A stretch of 64,000 bases of DNA from Eriocheir sinensis (taxonomy: Eukaryota; Arthropoda; Malacostraca; Decapoda; Varunidae), in assembly GCF_024679095.1 (NCBI RefSeq), contig NW_026111770.1, forward strand, positions 294,328-358,327, read 5' to 3'. A model generated the notes under the pieces. It did no database searches and had not been told where the DNA came from. It worked only from the letters and a program-made list of their open reading frames with translations. This document shows, one piece after another, positions 1 to 15,940 of this stretch; within the stretch, counting starts at the first letter, position 1, and every line of letters begins with the position of its first letter. The position numbers were made by a program, and so were the translations under genes.

Positions 1-482
1 ATTTTGTTTATATAATTTTATACAAATTTAAGTTATGATATGTGTGTTTGTATAAATATTTTGATTTATATATATATTTATATATATTTTGAAACAAATT
101 TATATTGTTTTATATTTATTTTGCATATATATTTCAATACAAATTTACCTTATTGTATGTGCATTTTGTATATTTATTTTAATACAAATTCAAATATTTT
201 ATGTGTATTTTGGTATCTATAATTTTATAAAAAATGCGATATTTTATAGGTATTTTGCATCTTAATTTTCATACAAATTTACATTATTTTATTAATATTC
301 TGTGTATATATTTTGATACGATTTTACATTATTCTATTTGTGTTTTGTATATATTTTTTTATACATATTTACATTATTTAATGTGTATTTTGTATATATA
401 TTTCATACAAATTTACGTTATTATATGTGTATTTGTTTATATATTTTCTTTCAAATTTACATTATTTTATGTGTATTTTGTA
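1..482 (+). repeat. 45-bp AT satellite, plus-polarity block 1
   Basis: This is a tandem array with a monomer of about 45 bp. In this polarity the monomer contains TTTACATTATTTTATGTGTA followed by TTTTGTATATATATTTTCAT. Monomers differ from each other by substitutions and small indels. Because 45 is a multiple of three, one frame stays open over several monomers and gives a 15-residue pseudo-peptide of the type [15 protein letters not shown]; this is a by-product of the period, not a gene. The block ends at a near-perfect head-to-head palindrome centred between 482 and 483. Confidence 0.9.
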
Positions 483-2541
483 TACAAAATACACATAAAA
501 TAACGTAAATTTGTATAAAACTTTATACAAAAATACACAAAAGTAATTAAATTTGTATGAAAATAGATATACAAAAATACACTTAAAATATGCTAAATTT
601 GAATTGAAATATATATACAAAATACATAAAATAATGTAAATTTGTATCAAACTATTTATACAAATACACATATAATAACGTAAGTTTGTATAAAAATATA
701 TAAACAAAATACACATTAAATAATGTAAATACGTATAAAAGATATGTACAAAATACACATATAATAATGTAACTCGTAACAAAATAAATAAACAAAATAC
801 CAATAAAATAATGTAAATTTCTATGAGAAAACATATACAAAATACACATAAAAGAACGGAAATTTCTATAAAAATATATGTACAAAAATGCACATAAAAT
901 AAAGTAAATTTTCATAAAATTATATATACAAAACACACATTAAATAATGTAAATGCGATTAAAAATATGTTTACAAAATACCTATGAAATAATCTAAATT
1001 CTTATCGAATTAAAATAACAAAATACCAATAAAATAATGTAATTTTTCGATGGAAATATATAGAGAAAATATACATAAAATAACCTAAATACAAATACAA
1101 ATATACTCATAAAATAATTTAATGATAAATGAAATAAATATACAAAATAAACATTAAATAAGGTAAATTTGTAATGAAATATATGTACAAAATACACATC
1201 AAATAATGTAAATTTATATGAAAATATACATACAAATACACATAAAATAACATGAATTTGTATAAAAATATATATTCAAAATAAATATTAAATAATGTAA
1301 ATGCGTATAAAAATATATATACAAAGTACATATAAAATAATGTAAATTCGTATCAAAATAAATCAACAAAATACCAATAAAATAATATATATTTGAATAA
1401 AAAGAAGTTTACAAAATACACATAACATAACTAAAATTTGTATTAAAATATATACAAAAATACATAGAAATAATTTGAATTTGTATGAAAATAGATATAC
1501 AAGATACGCGTTAAACTAGGTAAATTTCTTTTGAAATATATATACAAAATACCCATAAAATATTGTAAAATTGTGTCAAAATATATAAACAAATACACAT
1601 AAAATAATGTAAATTTGTATGAAAATAATATACAAAATACACATAGAATAAAGTCAATTCGTATCAAAATGAATAAGCAGAATATCAATAAAATAATGTA
1701 AATTTGTATGAAATTAAAGATGCAAAATACCCATGAAATAAAGCATATTTTTATAAAAATACATATACACAATTAAATAATGTAAATTCGCGTCAAAATA
1801 AATAAAAAAATATCAATAAAAGAATGTGTATTTATATGAAAATAGATATACAAAATACACATGAAAAAACATAAATTTGTGTAAAACTATATACAAAAAT
1901 ACACAAAAAGAATGTAAATTTGTATGAAAATAAATATACAAAATACACATAAAATTACGTAAATTTGTATTTAAATACATATACAAAATACACTTAAAAT
2001 AATGTAAATTTCAATGAAAATATATAAACAAATACACTTAAAATAACGTGATATTGTATAAAATATATATACAAAATACACATTAAATAATGTAAATATA
2101 TATAAAAAAAAATATATACAAAACACAAATAGAATAATGTAAAATCGTATCAAAATGAATACACAGAATACCCAATGCAAAATACCCATAAAATACGCAT
2201 TTTTTATAAAAATATACATACCAAAATACACATAAAATAATTGAATTTGTATTAAAATAAATTTTTCTGTATTTAAATAGATATGCAGAATACATATAAA
2301 CAATGTAAATTTGTTTCAAAATATATATACGAATTCACTTAAAATCAGGTAGATTTCTATAAAAATATATATACAAAATACACATAAAATTAGGTAAATA
2401 CGTATAAAAAAATGTATACAAAATACACATAAAATAATGTAAACTCGTATCAAAATAAATAAACTAAACACCAATACAAGAATGTATATTTGTATAAATA
2501 TAAAAAATACAAAATACACATTAAATATCGTAAATTTGTAA
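483..2541 (-). repeat. 45-bp AT satellite, minus-polarity block
   Basis: The same monomer family as the preceding block, in reverse complement. The switch at the left is a palindrome whose 30-bp arms differ at one position. At the right the polarity flips back where a GTAAATTTG end meets a TAATTTACATT start near 2541. No non-satellite sequence was seen inside. Confidence 0.88.
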
Positions 2542-4765
2542 TTTACATTATTTTATTAATATTCTGTTTATTTATTTTGATACGATTTAACATTATTCTA
2601 TGTTTATTTTGTATATATATTTTTATACATATTTACATTATTTAATATATATTTTGTATATATATTTTTTCCAAATTTACGTTATTTTATGTGTATTTGT
2701 TTATATATTATCATACAAATTTACATTACTTTATGTGTATTTTGTATATGTATTTCTTTGCAAGTTTGCCTAACTGTATGTGTATTTTGCATATCTATTT
2801 TCAAAGAAATTTAAATTATTTTCTTGTATTTTTGTATTTATTTTTATACAAATTTTAGTTATTTTATTTGTATTTTGTATATATATTTTCCTACAAATAT
2901 ACATTCTTTTATTGGAATTTTGTTTATTTATTTTTTTACGAGTTTACATTATTTTGTGTGTATTTTGTATATATATTTTTCTACGTATTTACATTATTAT
3001 ATGTGTATTTTGTATATATATTTTAATAAAAAATTACATTATTTTATAGTGTGTATTCGTATTTATTTTGATACAAATTTTATACAAATGCATGTTATTT
3101 TATGTACATTTGAATATATATTTTCATACAAATTTATATTATTTTATGTGTATTTTTACATATTTTTCATTACAAATTTACTTTATTTTATGAATATTTT
3201 GTATATTTATTTCATTCAATCTTAAATTATTTTATGTGTATATTTGTATTTGTATTTCGGTAATTTTATGTGTATTTTCTATATATATTTTCATTCAAAA
3301 TTACATTATTTTATTGGTATTTTCCTAATTTAACTCGATACGAATTTAGATTTCATCATAGGTATTTTGTATACATATTTTATGTGTATTTTATATATGT
3401 TTTCTCATACAAATTTACATTATTTTATTTGTATTTTGTTTATTTATTTTGATTCGAGTTATATGATTATATGTGTATTTAGTACATATTTTTTTATATA
3501 TATTTACATTATTTAATGTGTATTTTGTTTATATATTTTTATACAAATTTAGGTTATTATATGTGTATTTGTATAAATATTTTGATACAAATTTACTTTA
3601 TTTTATGTATTTTGTATATATATTTCAATTCAAATTTAGCTTATTTTGTGTGTATTTTGTATATCAATTTTCATAAAATTTAATTACTTCTGTGTATTTT
3701 TGTATATAATTTTATATAAATATACGTTATTTTATGTGTATTTTGTATATTTACATTTACACAAATACACATTTTTTTTAATGGTATTTTGTTTATATAT
3801 TTTTCTACGTATTTACATTATTTTATGTGTATTTTGTATATATATTTTCATAAAAATTTACGTTATTATATGTGTATTTGTATAAAAATTTTGATACAAA
3901 TTTTCATTATATGATGTATTTTGTATATATTTTTCAATTCAAATTTAGCTTATTTTATGTATATTTTGTATATCTATTTTCATACAAATTTAATTACTTT
4001 TCTGTACTTTTGTATATAGTTTATACAAATTTACGTTATTTTATGTGTATGTTGTATGTCTATATTTATACAAATACACATTCTTTTATTGGTATTTTGT
4101 TTATTTATTTTGATACGAATTTACATTATTTTATGTGTGTTTTGTATACATTTTTTATACGTATTTACTTCATTTTATGTGTATTTTGTATATATATTTT
4201 ATAGAAATCTACCTTATTTTATGTGTATTCGTATATATATTTTGAAACAAATTTATATTGTTATATATGTATTTTGCATATCTATTTCAATACAAATTTA
4301 CCTTTTTGTATGTGCATTTTGTATATTTTTTTTAATACAAATTCAAATATTTTATGTGTATTTTGGTATATATATTTTTATAAAAAAATACGTTATTTTA
4401 TGGGTATTTTGATTCTTAATTTTCATTCAAATTTACATTATTATATTAATATTCTGTGTGTTTATTTTGATACGATTTTACATTATTCTATATGTGTTTT
4501 GTAAATATATTTTTTGATACATATTTACATTTTTAATGTGTATTTTGTATATATATTTTATACAAATTTACGTTATTGTAAGTGTATTTGTTTATATATT
4601 TTAACTCAAATTTAATTATTATTTTATGTGTATTTTGTTTATGTATTTCAATACAAATTTCCTAATTTTATGTGTTTTTTGTATATTTATTTTCATACAA
4701 ATTTTAATTATTTTTGTGTATTTTTGTATATAGTTTTATACAAATCTAGTTTATTTTATGTATAT
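2542..4765 (+). repeat. 45-bp AT satellite, plus-polarity block 2
   Basis: Plus-polarity satellite monomers. Diagnostic variants recur here (for example GCATCTTAATTTTCATAC-type and CAATTCAAATTTAGC-type monomers) in the order seen elsewhere in the array, which indicates a higher-order repeat of many monomers. It ends at a polarity switch near 4765-4771. Confidence 0.87.
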
Positions 4766-7700
4766 TTCATAAAATAATGTAGATTTCTATAAAAATATAT
4801 ATACAAAATACACATAAAATGAAGTAAATACGTATAAAAAAATGTATACAAAATACACATAAAATAATGTAAGCTCGTATCAAAATAAATAAACAAAATA
4901 CTAATTAAAGAATGTGTATTTGTATAAATATAAATATACAAAATACACATAAAATAGCGTAAATTTATATAAAACTATATACAAAAATCCACAGAAGTAA
5001 TTAAATTTGTATGAAAATATATATACAAAATACACAAAAAAATAAGCTAAATTTGAATTGAAATATATATACAACATACATAAAATAATGTATATTTGTA
5101 TCAAAATAATTATACAAATACACATATTATAACGTAAATTTGTATAGAAATATATAAACAAAATACACATTAAATAATGTAAATGTGTATGTGAATGTGT
5201 ATAAAAAAATATGTACAAAATATAAAAATAATTACGTAATTCGTATCAAAATAAATAAACAAAATACCAATAAAATAATGTAAATTTATATGAGAAAACA
5301 TATACAAAATACATATAAAATAACGCAAATTTAAAAAAAAAATATATGTACAAAAATGCACATAAAATAAATTAAATTTGCATATTATTAAATATACAAA
5401 ACACACAATAAATAATGTAAATGCGTATAAAAATATGTATACAAAATACCTATGAAATAATCTAAATTCGTATCGAATTCAATTAACAAAATACCAATAA
5501 AATAATGTAATTTTAGATGTAAATATATATAGAAAATAAACATAAAATAACCTAAATACAAATACAAATATACACATTAAATAATTTAAAACTGAATTAA
5601 ATAAATATTCAAAATAAACATAAAATAAGGTAAATTTCTAATGAAATATATGTAAAAATGCACATAAAATAATGTAAATTTGTATGAAAATATATACAAA
5701 AACACATAAAATAACATTAATTTGTATAAAATTTGTAACAAATTATATAGGAATACACAAAATAAAATAAGGTAAATTTTTTTGAGAATATATATACAAA
5801 ATACACATAAAATAAAGTAAATACGTAGAAAAATATATATACAAAATACACATAAAATAATGTAAATTCGTATCAAAATAAATAAACAAAATTCCAATAA
5901 AAGAATGTATATCTGTAGGAAAATATATATACAAAATACAAATGAAATAACTAAAATTTGTAAAAAAATATATACAAAAATACACAAAAATAATTAAAAT
6001 TTGTTTGAAAATAGATATGGAAAATGCACATAAAATTAGGCAAATTTGTATTAAATACATATACAAAACCCACATAAAATAATATAAATTTGTATGAAAA
6101 TATATAAACAAATACACATAAAATAACGTAAATTTGAATAAAATATATATACAAAATATACATTAAATAATTTAAATATGTATAAAAATATATATACAAA
6201 ATACACATAGAATAAAGTAAAATCGTATCAAAATAAATAAACAGAATATCAATAATATAATGTAAATTTGTATGAGAATAAAGATGCAAAATACCCATAT
6301 ATTAACGCATATTTGTATAAAAATATATACACAAAAATACATATAAAATAATTATTTTTTTATTAAAATAAATATACAAAATGCACATACAATAAAGTAA
6401 ATTTGTATTGAAATAGATATGCAAAATACACATCAATAAAGTAAATTTGTATCAAAATATATATACGAATACTCATAAAATAGAGTAAATTTATATGAAA
6501 ATATACATACAAATACATATAAAATGATGTAAATAAGTATAAAAATATATATACCAAATATACCTCAAATAATGTAAATTCGTATCAAAATAAATAAAGA
6601 AAATTCCGATAAAAGAACGTATATATGTAGGAAAATAAATATACAAAATACACATTTAAATACATGATCAAAATACACATAAAATAATGAAAATTTGTAT
6701 GAAATGAAAACAAATACACATAAAGTAACGTATATTTGTATAAAATATATATACAAAATACATATAGAATAATGTAAAATCGAATTAAAATAAATACACA
6801 GAATATCAATAAAATAATGTAAATTTGTATGAAAATAAAGATGCAAAATACTCATAAATAAATTTGTATTAAAATGAACATAAAAAATGCACATACAATA
6901 ACGTAAATTTGTATCGAAAAAATACGCAAAATACACATAAAACAGTGTAAATTTGTTTCAGAATATATATACGAATACACATAAAATAACGTAGATTTCT
7001 ATAGAAATATATATATACAAAATACACATGAAATGATATACAATATATATAAAAAATGCACATTAAATAATGTAAATATGTATATCAAAAAAATATATAC
7101 AAAACAAAATAGAATAATGTAAAATAGTATCAAAATAAATACACAGAATCTTAATAAAATAATGTAAATTTGTATGTAAATTAAGATGCAAAATACCCAT
7201 AAAAAAATGCATTTTTTTATAAAAATATATATACCAAAATACACATAAAATATTTGAATTTGTATAAAAATAAATATACAAAATGCACATACAATAAGGT
7301 AAATTTGTATTGAAATAGATATGCAAAATACATATAATACAATGTAAATTTGTTTCAAAATATATATACGAATACACATAAAATAACGTAGATTTCTATA
7401 AAAATATATACAAAATACACATAAAAAGAAGTAAATACGTATAAACAAATGTATACAAAATACACATAAATTAATGTAAATTCGTATCAAAATAAATAAA
7501 CAAAATACCAATAAAAGAATGTGTATTTGTATAAATATAAATATACAAAAAACACATAAAATAACGTAAATTTGTATAAAACTATATACAAAAATACACA
7601 GAAGTAATTAAATTTGTATGAAAATAGATATACAAAATAAAAATAAAATAAGCTAAATTTGAATTGAAATGTATATACAAAATACATAAAAGAATGTAAA

Positions 7701-7877
7701 TTTGTATCAAAATATTTATACAAATACACATATAATAACGTAAATTTGTTTAAAAATATATAAACAAAATACATTTTTAAATAATGTAAACACGTATAAA
7801 AAACATGTACAAAATACACATATAATCATGTAATTCGTATCAAAATAAATAAACAAAATAGCAATGAAATAATAATA

Positions 7878-7912
7878 AAAAAATAAATGGTCTATTCATT
7901 TGTAGGCAGCCA
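7878..7912. other. short non-satellite patch inside the satellite
   Basis: About 30 bp here (containing GGTCTATTCATTTGTAGGCA) do not fit the monomer consensus and interrupt an otherwise regular run. The patch is flanked by A-rich sequence on its left. It could be a small insertion or a scar left by an excised element. Nothing further can be assigned. Confidence 0.5.
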
Positions 7913-8506
7913 TTAAATAATGTAAACTCGCGTCAAAATAAATAAACAAAATATCAATAAAAGAATGTGTATTTGTATGAAAATAGGTATAGAAAATACA
8001 CATAAAATAACCTAAATTTGTATAAAACTATATACAAAAAAACACAAAAATAATTTAAATTTGTATGAAAATAAATATACAAAATACATATAAAATTAGG
8101 TAAATTTGTATTGAAATACATATACAAAATACACTTAAAATAATGTAAATTTGAATGAAATTATATAAACAAATACACTTAAAATAACGTTAATTTGTAT
8201 AAAATATATATAAAAAATGCGCATTAAATAATGAAAATATGTATAAAAAAAATATATACAAAACAAATTGTATAATATAAAATCGTATCAATATATATAC
8301 ACAGAATATTAATAAAATAATGTATATTTGTATGAAAACTAAGATGCAAAATACCTATAAAATAACGCATTTTTTATAAAATTATATATACTAAAAATAC
8401 ACATAAAATATTTGAATTTGTATCAAAATAAATATACAAAATGCACATACAATAAGGTAAATTTGTATTGAAATATATATGCAAAATACATATAAAACAA
8501 TGTATA

Positions 8507-8663
<157 letters not shown>

Positions 8664-9930
8664 GAATACACATAAAATAACGTAGATTTCTATAAAAATA
8701 TATATACAAAATTCACATAAAATTAAGTAAATACGAATCAAAATACACAGAAGTAATTAAATTTGTATGAAAATAGATATACAAAATACACACAAAATAA
8801 GCTAAATTTGAATTGAAATATATATACAAAATACATAAAATAAAGTAAATCTGTTTCAAAATATTTTTAACAAATACACATATAATAACGTAAATTTGTA
8901 TAAAAATATATAAACGAAATACACATTAAGTAATGTAAATACGTATAAAAAAATATTTACAAAATACACAAATAATCAAGTCATTCGTATCAAAATAAAT
9001 GAAAAAAAGACTAATTAAATAATGTAAATATGTATGAGAAAACATATACAAAATACACATAAAATAACGCAAGTTTCTATAAAAATATATGTACAAAAAT
9101 GCACAAAAAATTAGTTTGCATAAAAAAATATATACTAAACACACATTACATAATGTAAATGAGTATAAAAATATGTATACAAAATACCTATGAAATAATC
9201 TAAATTCGTATCGAGTTAAATTAAGAAAATAACAATAAAATAATGTAACTTTGGATGAAAATATATATAGAAAACACATAAAATAACCTAAATACAAATA
9301 CAAATATACACATTAAATAACTTTAAATTGAATTAAATAAATATACAAAATAAACATAAAATAAGGTAAATTTGTAATAAAATATATGTAAGAATACACA
9401 TAAAATAATATAAATTTGTATGAAAATATATATACAAATACACATAAAATAACATGAATTTGTATAAAATTTGTTTCAAAATATATACGAATACACACAA
9501 TAAAATAACGTAAATTTTTATGAAAATGTATATATAAAATACACATAAAATAATTTAAATACGTAGAAAAATATATATACAAAATACACATAAAATAATG
9601 TAAATTCGTAAAAAATTAAATACACAAAATTCCAATAAAAGAATGTATATTTGTAGGAAAATATATATACAAAAAACAAATAAAATAACTAAAATTTGTA
9701 TTAAAATATATACAAAAATACACAAAAATAATTTAAATTTGTTTGAAAATAGATATGCAAAATACACATAAAGTTAGGCAAATTTGTATTGAAATACATA
9801 TACAAAACTCACATAAAATAATGTAAATTTGAATGAAAATATATAAACAAATACACATAAAATAACGTAAATTTTGATAAAATATATATACAAAATATAC
9901 ATTAAATATTTTAAATATGTATAAAAATAT

Positions 9931-12380
9931 ATTATATTATATATATTTTTATTGAAATTGCGTTATTTATGTGTATTTTGTATATGTTTTCTCATAGAAA
10001 TTTACATTATTTTATTGGTATTTTGTCTATTTATTTTGATACGAGTTACATAATTATTTGTGTATTTTGTACATTTTTTTTATACGTATTTACATTATTT
10101 AATGTGTATTTTGTTTATATATTTTTATACAAATTTACGTTATTATATGTGTATTTGTAAAAGTATTTTGATACAAATTTACATTATTTTATGTATTTTG
10201 TATATATATTTCAATTCAAATTTAGCTTATTTTATGTGTATTTTGTATATCTATTTATTTTAATACAAAATCAAATATTTTATGTTTTTTCGTATATATA
10301 TTTTTATAAAAAATGCGCTATTTTATGGGTATTTTGAATCTTAATTTTCATACAAATTTACATTATTTTATTAATATTTTCTGTATTTATTTTGATACGA
10401 TTTTACATTATTTTATTTATGTTTTGTATATATTTTTTTATACATATTTACATTATTTAATGTGTTTTTTGTATATATATTTGATACATATTTACGTTAT
10501 TTTAAGTCTATATGTTTATATATTTTCATTCAAATTTACATTATTTTATGTGTATTTTGTATATGTATTTCAATACAAATTTACCTAATTTTATATGTTT
10601 TTTGTATATTTATTTTCATACAAGTTTAAATTAGTTTTGTGTATTTTTGTATATAGTTTTATACAAATTTAGGTTATTTTATATATATTTTGTATATCTA
10701 TTTTCATACAAATACACGTTCTTTTCATGATATTTTTTTTATTTATTTTGACACGAGTTAACATTATTTAATGTGTATTTTGTATATATATTTTTATACG
10801 TATTTACATTATTTCAAGGGTATTTTGTATGTATATTTCTATAGAAATCTACGTTATTTTATGTGTATTCGTATATATATTTTGAAACAAATTTACATTG
10901 TTTTATGTGTATTTTGCATATTTTTTCAATACAAATTTACCTTATTGTATGTGCATTTTGTATATTAATTTTAATACAAATTTGATTAATCTATGTGTAT
11001 TTTTGTATATGTATTTTTATAAAAATATGCTTTATTTTATGGGTATTTTGCATCTTTATTTTCATACAAATTTACATTATTTTATTGATATTCTGTGTAT
11101 TTATTTGGTATGATTTTACATTATTATATGTGTATTTTGTATATATATTCTATATAAAATGTATTTGTTTTCATTTCATATAAATCTACATTATTTTATG
11201 TGTTTTTTGTACATGTATTTAAATACAAACTAATCTAGTTATATGTGTATTTTGTATATCTATTTTGTATGTATATTTTCTTAGAAATTTACTCTATTTT
11301 ATGAGTATTCGTATATATATTTTGATACAAATTTAAATTATTGATGTGTATTTTGCATATCTATTTCAATACAAATTTACTTTATTGTACGTGGATTTTG
11401 AATTTAATTATTTTATATGTATTTTTGTATATATATTTTTATGCAAATATGCGTTATTATATGGATATTTTGCAGCTTTATTTTCATACAAATTTACATT
11501 ATTTTATTGATATTCTCTTTATTTATTTTGATACGATTTAACATTATTCTATGTGTATTTTGTATATATTTTTTTATACATATTTACATTATTTAAGGTT
11601 TATTTTGTATATATATTTTATCCAAATTTACATTATTTTATGTGTATTTGTTTATATATTTTTATACAAATTTACATTATTTTATGTGTTTTTTGTATAT
11701 ATATTTTTCTACGTATTTAAATTATTTTATGTTTATTTTGTATATACATTTTCATAAAAAGATTACGTTATTTTATTGTGTGTATTCGTATATATTTTGA
11801 TACAAATTTTATACAAATTCATGTTATTTAATGTGTATTTGTATATATATTTTCATACAAATTTATATTATTTTATGTGTATTTTTTCATATATTTCATT
11901 ACAAATTTACCTTATTTTATGTTTGTTTTGTATATTTATTTCATTCAATTTTAAATTATTTTATGTGTATATTTGTATTTGTATTTAGGTTATTTTATGT
12001 ATTCATCCAAAATTACATTATTTTATTGGTATTTTCTTAATTTAATTCGATACGAATTTAGATTATTTCATAGGTATTTTGTATACATATTTTTATACTC
12101 ATTTACATTATCTAATGTGTGTTTTGTATATATATTTTTATGCAAATTAATTTTATGGTCATTTTTGTACATATATTTTTATAGAAATTTGCGTTATTTT
12201 ATGTATATAGTTTTATATAAATTTACGTTATTTTATGTCCATTTTGTATATTTATATTTATACAAATACACATTCTTTTATTGCTATATTGTTTATTTAT
12301 ATTTATACGAATTTACATTATTTTATGTGTATTTTGTATACATTTTTTTATACGTATTTACTTAATTGTATGTGTATTTT
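9931..12380 (+). repeat. 45-bp AT satellite, plus-polarity block 3
   Basis: Plus-polarity monomers after the switch at about 9930. Its variant order resembles the reverse complement of the region just below 19,680, including a shared compressed junction near 11,250 and 18,070. Arm A of the inverted duplication therefore probably continues through this block. It is interrupted at 12,381 by a LINE fragment. Confidence 0.87.
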
Positions 12381-13400
12381 AAGAACATAAGAACATAAGA
12401 ACGCAGGAGTCTGCAAGAGGCCGGTAGGCCTGTACGAGGCAGCTCCTTTGACCCTAAGCTCCCATGTATCTAACCCCACCTAATATCGCTGTCCATGAAT
12501 TTATCTAGTCTATTTTTGAATGTGACAATTGTATTGGCACTCACCACATGACTGCTAAGCCTATTCCACTCATCCACCACCCTGTTAGTAAACCAATTTT
12601 GGCTATGTCCCTGTTGAATCTGAATTTATCCAGTTTAAACCCGTTACTTCGTCCTACCGGTTCTCTTACCAACAAAACCTTATGAATGTCTCCCTTATTA
12701 AAGCCCTTCATCCATTTATAAACCTCGATCATGTCTCCACGCACCCTTCGCCTTTCTAGAGAATGCAAGTTTAACTGTTTGAGTCTTTCCTCGTATGGCA
12801 AGTTTCTCAACCCCTGAATCATCTTAGTCATCCTCCTCTGCACCGATTCTAACATTTTGATATCCATTCTATAGTAGGGTGACCAGAACTGAACCGCATA
12901 GTCAAGATGAGGTCTAACTAATGCTAAATATAGTTTGAGGAAGACTTCGGGGCTTCTGTTGCTTACGCTCCTTGAAATAAATCCCAGTACCCTATTAGCT
13001 CGATTTCTAGCTTGAATGCATTGTGCCCTTGGACGGAGATCAGAGCTCACTAAGACCCCTAAATCCCTCTCGCACCCAGACCTACTTATGAGAGTGTCAT
13101 TTAAGCAATAGTTATGTGAGGGGTTGTTCCTACCTACACTCAGAATACTGCACTTCCCTACATTGAACTCCATCTGCCATTTATCCGCCCAGTCATATAA
13201 TCTGTTGAGTTCACCTTGGAGAATACTAGCGTCCTGATCCGACTCAATTACTCTACCGATCTTGGTATCATCTGCAAATTTACTAACATCACTACTAATT
13301 CCTGTGTCTAAGTCATTGATATAAATAATAAACAAAAGTGGACCTAATACCGAGCCTTGTGGGACCCCACTCGTAACACATCCCCAGTCAGATCTTTATT
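12381..13400 (-). mobile_element. 5'-truncated CR1-like LINE fragment
   Basis: A GC-balanced island of about 1 kb inside the AT satellite. On the minus strand it carries the last third of a reverse transcriptase, then a short 3' untranslated region, and ends in tandem TTCTTATG-type octamers (12,381-12,403). Octamer 3' tails and 5' truncation without a clear long target duplication are typical of CR1-group LINEs (family knowledge). Satellite of the same polarity continues on both sides, so the fragment inserted into a pre-existing array. The right boundary is accurate only to about 10 bp. Confidence 0.88.
12470..13393 (-). pseudogene. CR1-like reverse transcriptase, C-terminal part, frameshifted
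   Basis: This is a remnant of LINE ORF2. Reading from 13,393 downward, the frame opens with the RT motif SGVPQGSVLGP, then the catalytic box FADDTKI, then the thumb and C-terminal region (QFWSPYYR, then ESVQRRMTKMIQ). The frame runs cleanly to about 12,590. There the expected C-terminal sequence (VVDEWNRLSSHVV, then NRLDKFMDSD) continues in another frame to a TAG at 12,470-12,472, so about one base is missing in an A run. The endonuclease, the N-terminal RT motifs and ORF1 are absent, so it is not autonomous. It closely resembles the RT of the LINE at 55.6-60.5 kb but is a different copy or subfamily. Confidence 0.85.
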
Positions 13401-15940
13401 TGAATATGTATTTATATAGAAATCTACGTTATTTTATGTGTATTCGCATATATATTTTGAAACAAATTTACATTATTTTTTATGTATTTTGCATATCTAT
13501 TTCAATACAAATTTACCTTATTGTATGTGCATTTTGTATATTTATTTTGATACAAATTCAATTATTTTATGTGTATTTTGGTATCAATAATTTAAAAAAA
13601 AATGCGTTATTTTATAGGTATTTTGCATCTTAATTTTCATACAAATTTACATTATTTTATTAATATTCTGTGTATATATTTTGATACGATTTTACATTAT
13701 TCTATTTGTGTTTTGTATATATTTTTTTATACATATTTACATTATTTAATGTGTATTTTGTATATATATTTCATACAAATTTACGTTATTATATGAGTAT
13801 TTGTTTATATATTTTCTTTCAAATTTACATTATTTTATGTGTATTTTGTATATGTATTTCAATAGAAATTAACCTAATTTTATGTGTATTTTGTATATTT
13901 CTTTTCATACAAATTTAAATTATTTTTGTGTATTTTTGTATATAGTTTTATACAAATTTAGGTTATTTTATGTACGCATTTACATTATTTAATGTGTGTT
14001 TTGTATATATATTTTTATCCAAAGTTACTTTATTTTACGTTCATTTTTGGACATATATTTTTATAGAAATTAGCGTTATTTTATATGTATTTGTATATGT
14101 TTTCTCATACAAATTTACATTATTTTATTGCTATTTTGTTTATTTAGTTTGATACGAATTACATGATTATATGTGTATTTTGTACATATTTTTAAACAAA
14201 TTTACGTTATTATATGTATTTTTATAAATATTTTGATACAAATTTACATTATTTTATGTATTTTGTATATACATTTCAATTCAAATTTAGCTTATTTTAT
14301 CTATAATTTGTATATCTATTTTCATATAAATTTAATTACTTCTGTGTATTATTGTATATAGTTTTATACAAATTTACGTTATTTTATGTGTATTTTGTAT
14401 ATTTATATTTATACAAATACACATTCTTTTATTGGTATTTTGTTTATTTATTTTGATACGAATTTACATTATTTTATGTGTATTTTGTATACATTTTTTT
14501 ATACGTGTTTACTTTATTTTACGTGTATTTTGTATATATAATTTTATACAAATCTACGTTATTTTATGTGTATTCGTATATATATTTTGAAAAAAATTTA
14601 CATTGTTTTATATGTATTTTGCATATCAGTTTCAATACAGATTTACCTTATTGTATGTGTATTTTGTATATTTATTTTAATAGAAATTAATTTTTTTATG
14701 TTTATTTTTGTATATATATTAAAAAAATGCGTTATTTTATGGGTATTTTGCTTCTTTATTTTCATACAAATTTACATTATTTTATTAATATTCTGTGTAT
14801 TTATTTTGATACGATTTTACATTATTCTATTTGTGTTTTGTATATTTTTTTTTATACAAATTTACGTTATTTTAAGTGTATTTGTTTATGTATTTTCATT
14901 CAAATTTATAGTATTTTATATGTATTTTGAATATGTATTTCAATACAAATTTACCTAATTTTATGTGTATTTTGTATATTTATTTTCATACAAATTTAAA
15001 TTATTTTTGTGTATTTTTGTATATAGTTTTATACAAATTTATGTTATCTTATGCGTATTTTGTATATTTATTTTCATACAAATACACATTCTTTTATTGA
15101 TATTTTGTTTATTTATTTTGACGCGAATTTACATTATTTAATGTGTATTTTGTATATATATTTTTATACGTATTTACATCCTTTCATGTGTATTTTGTAT
15201 ATTTATAAAAAATGCGTTATTTTATGGGTATTTTGCATCTTTATTTTCATTCAAATTTACATTATTTTATTTACATTCTGTGTATTTATTTTAATACGAT
15301 TTTACATTATTCTATTTGTGTTTTGTATATATATTTTTTATACATATTTACATTATTTAATGAGAATTTTGTATATATATTTTATACAAATTTACGTTAA
15401 TTTAAGTGTATTTGTTTATATATTTTCATTCAAATTTACATTATTTTATGTGTATTTTGTATATGTATTTCTTTACAAATTTACCTAATTTTATGTGTAT
15501 TTTGTATATTTATTTTCATACAAATTTAATTTATTTTTGTGTATTTTTATATATAGTTTTATACAAATTTACGTTATTTTATGTGTATTTTGTATATGTA
15601 TTTTCATACAAATACACATTCTTTTATTGATATTTTAATTATTTATTTTGACACGAATTTACATTATTTAATGTGTATTTTGTATATATATTTTTATACG
15701 TATTTACAACATTTTATGCGTATTTTGTACATATATTTCATTATAAATTTGCCTTATTTTAAGTTTATTTTTATATCTCTTTTCATTCAAATTCAAATCA
15801 TTTTATGTGTATATATTTATTTGTATTTACGTTATTTTATGTGTATTTTCATTCAAAATTACATTATTTTATCGGTATTTTGTTCATTTATTTCGATACA
15901 AATTTAGATTATTTCATGTGTATTTTCTATATATATACAT
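13401..15940 (+). repeat. 45-bp AT satellite, plus-polarity block 4
   Basis: Satellite resumes with the same polarity as before the LINE fragment. The marker monomer with GGTATTTTGCATCTT occurs near 13,612, 14,735 and 15,217, which shows irregular higher-order spacing (about 1.1 and 0.5 kb). It ends at the polarity switch near 15,940. Confidence 0.88.
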
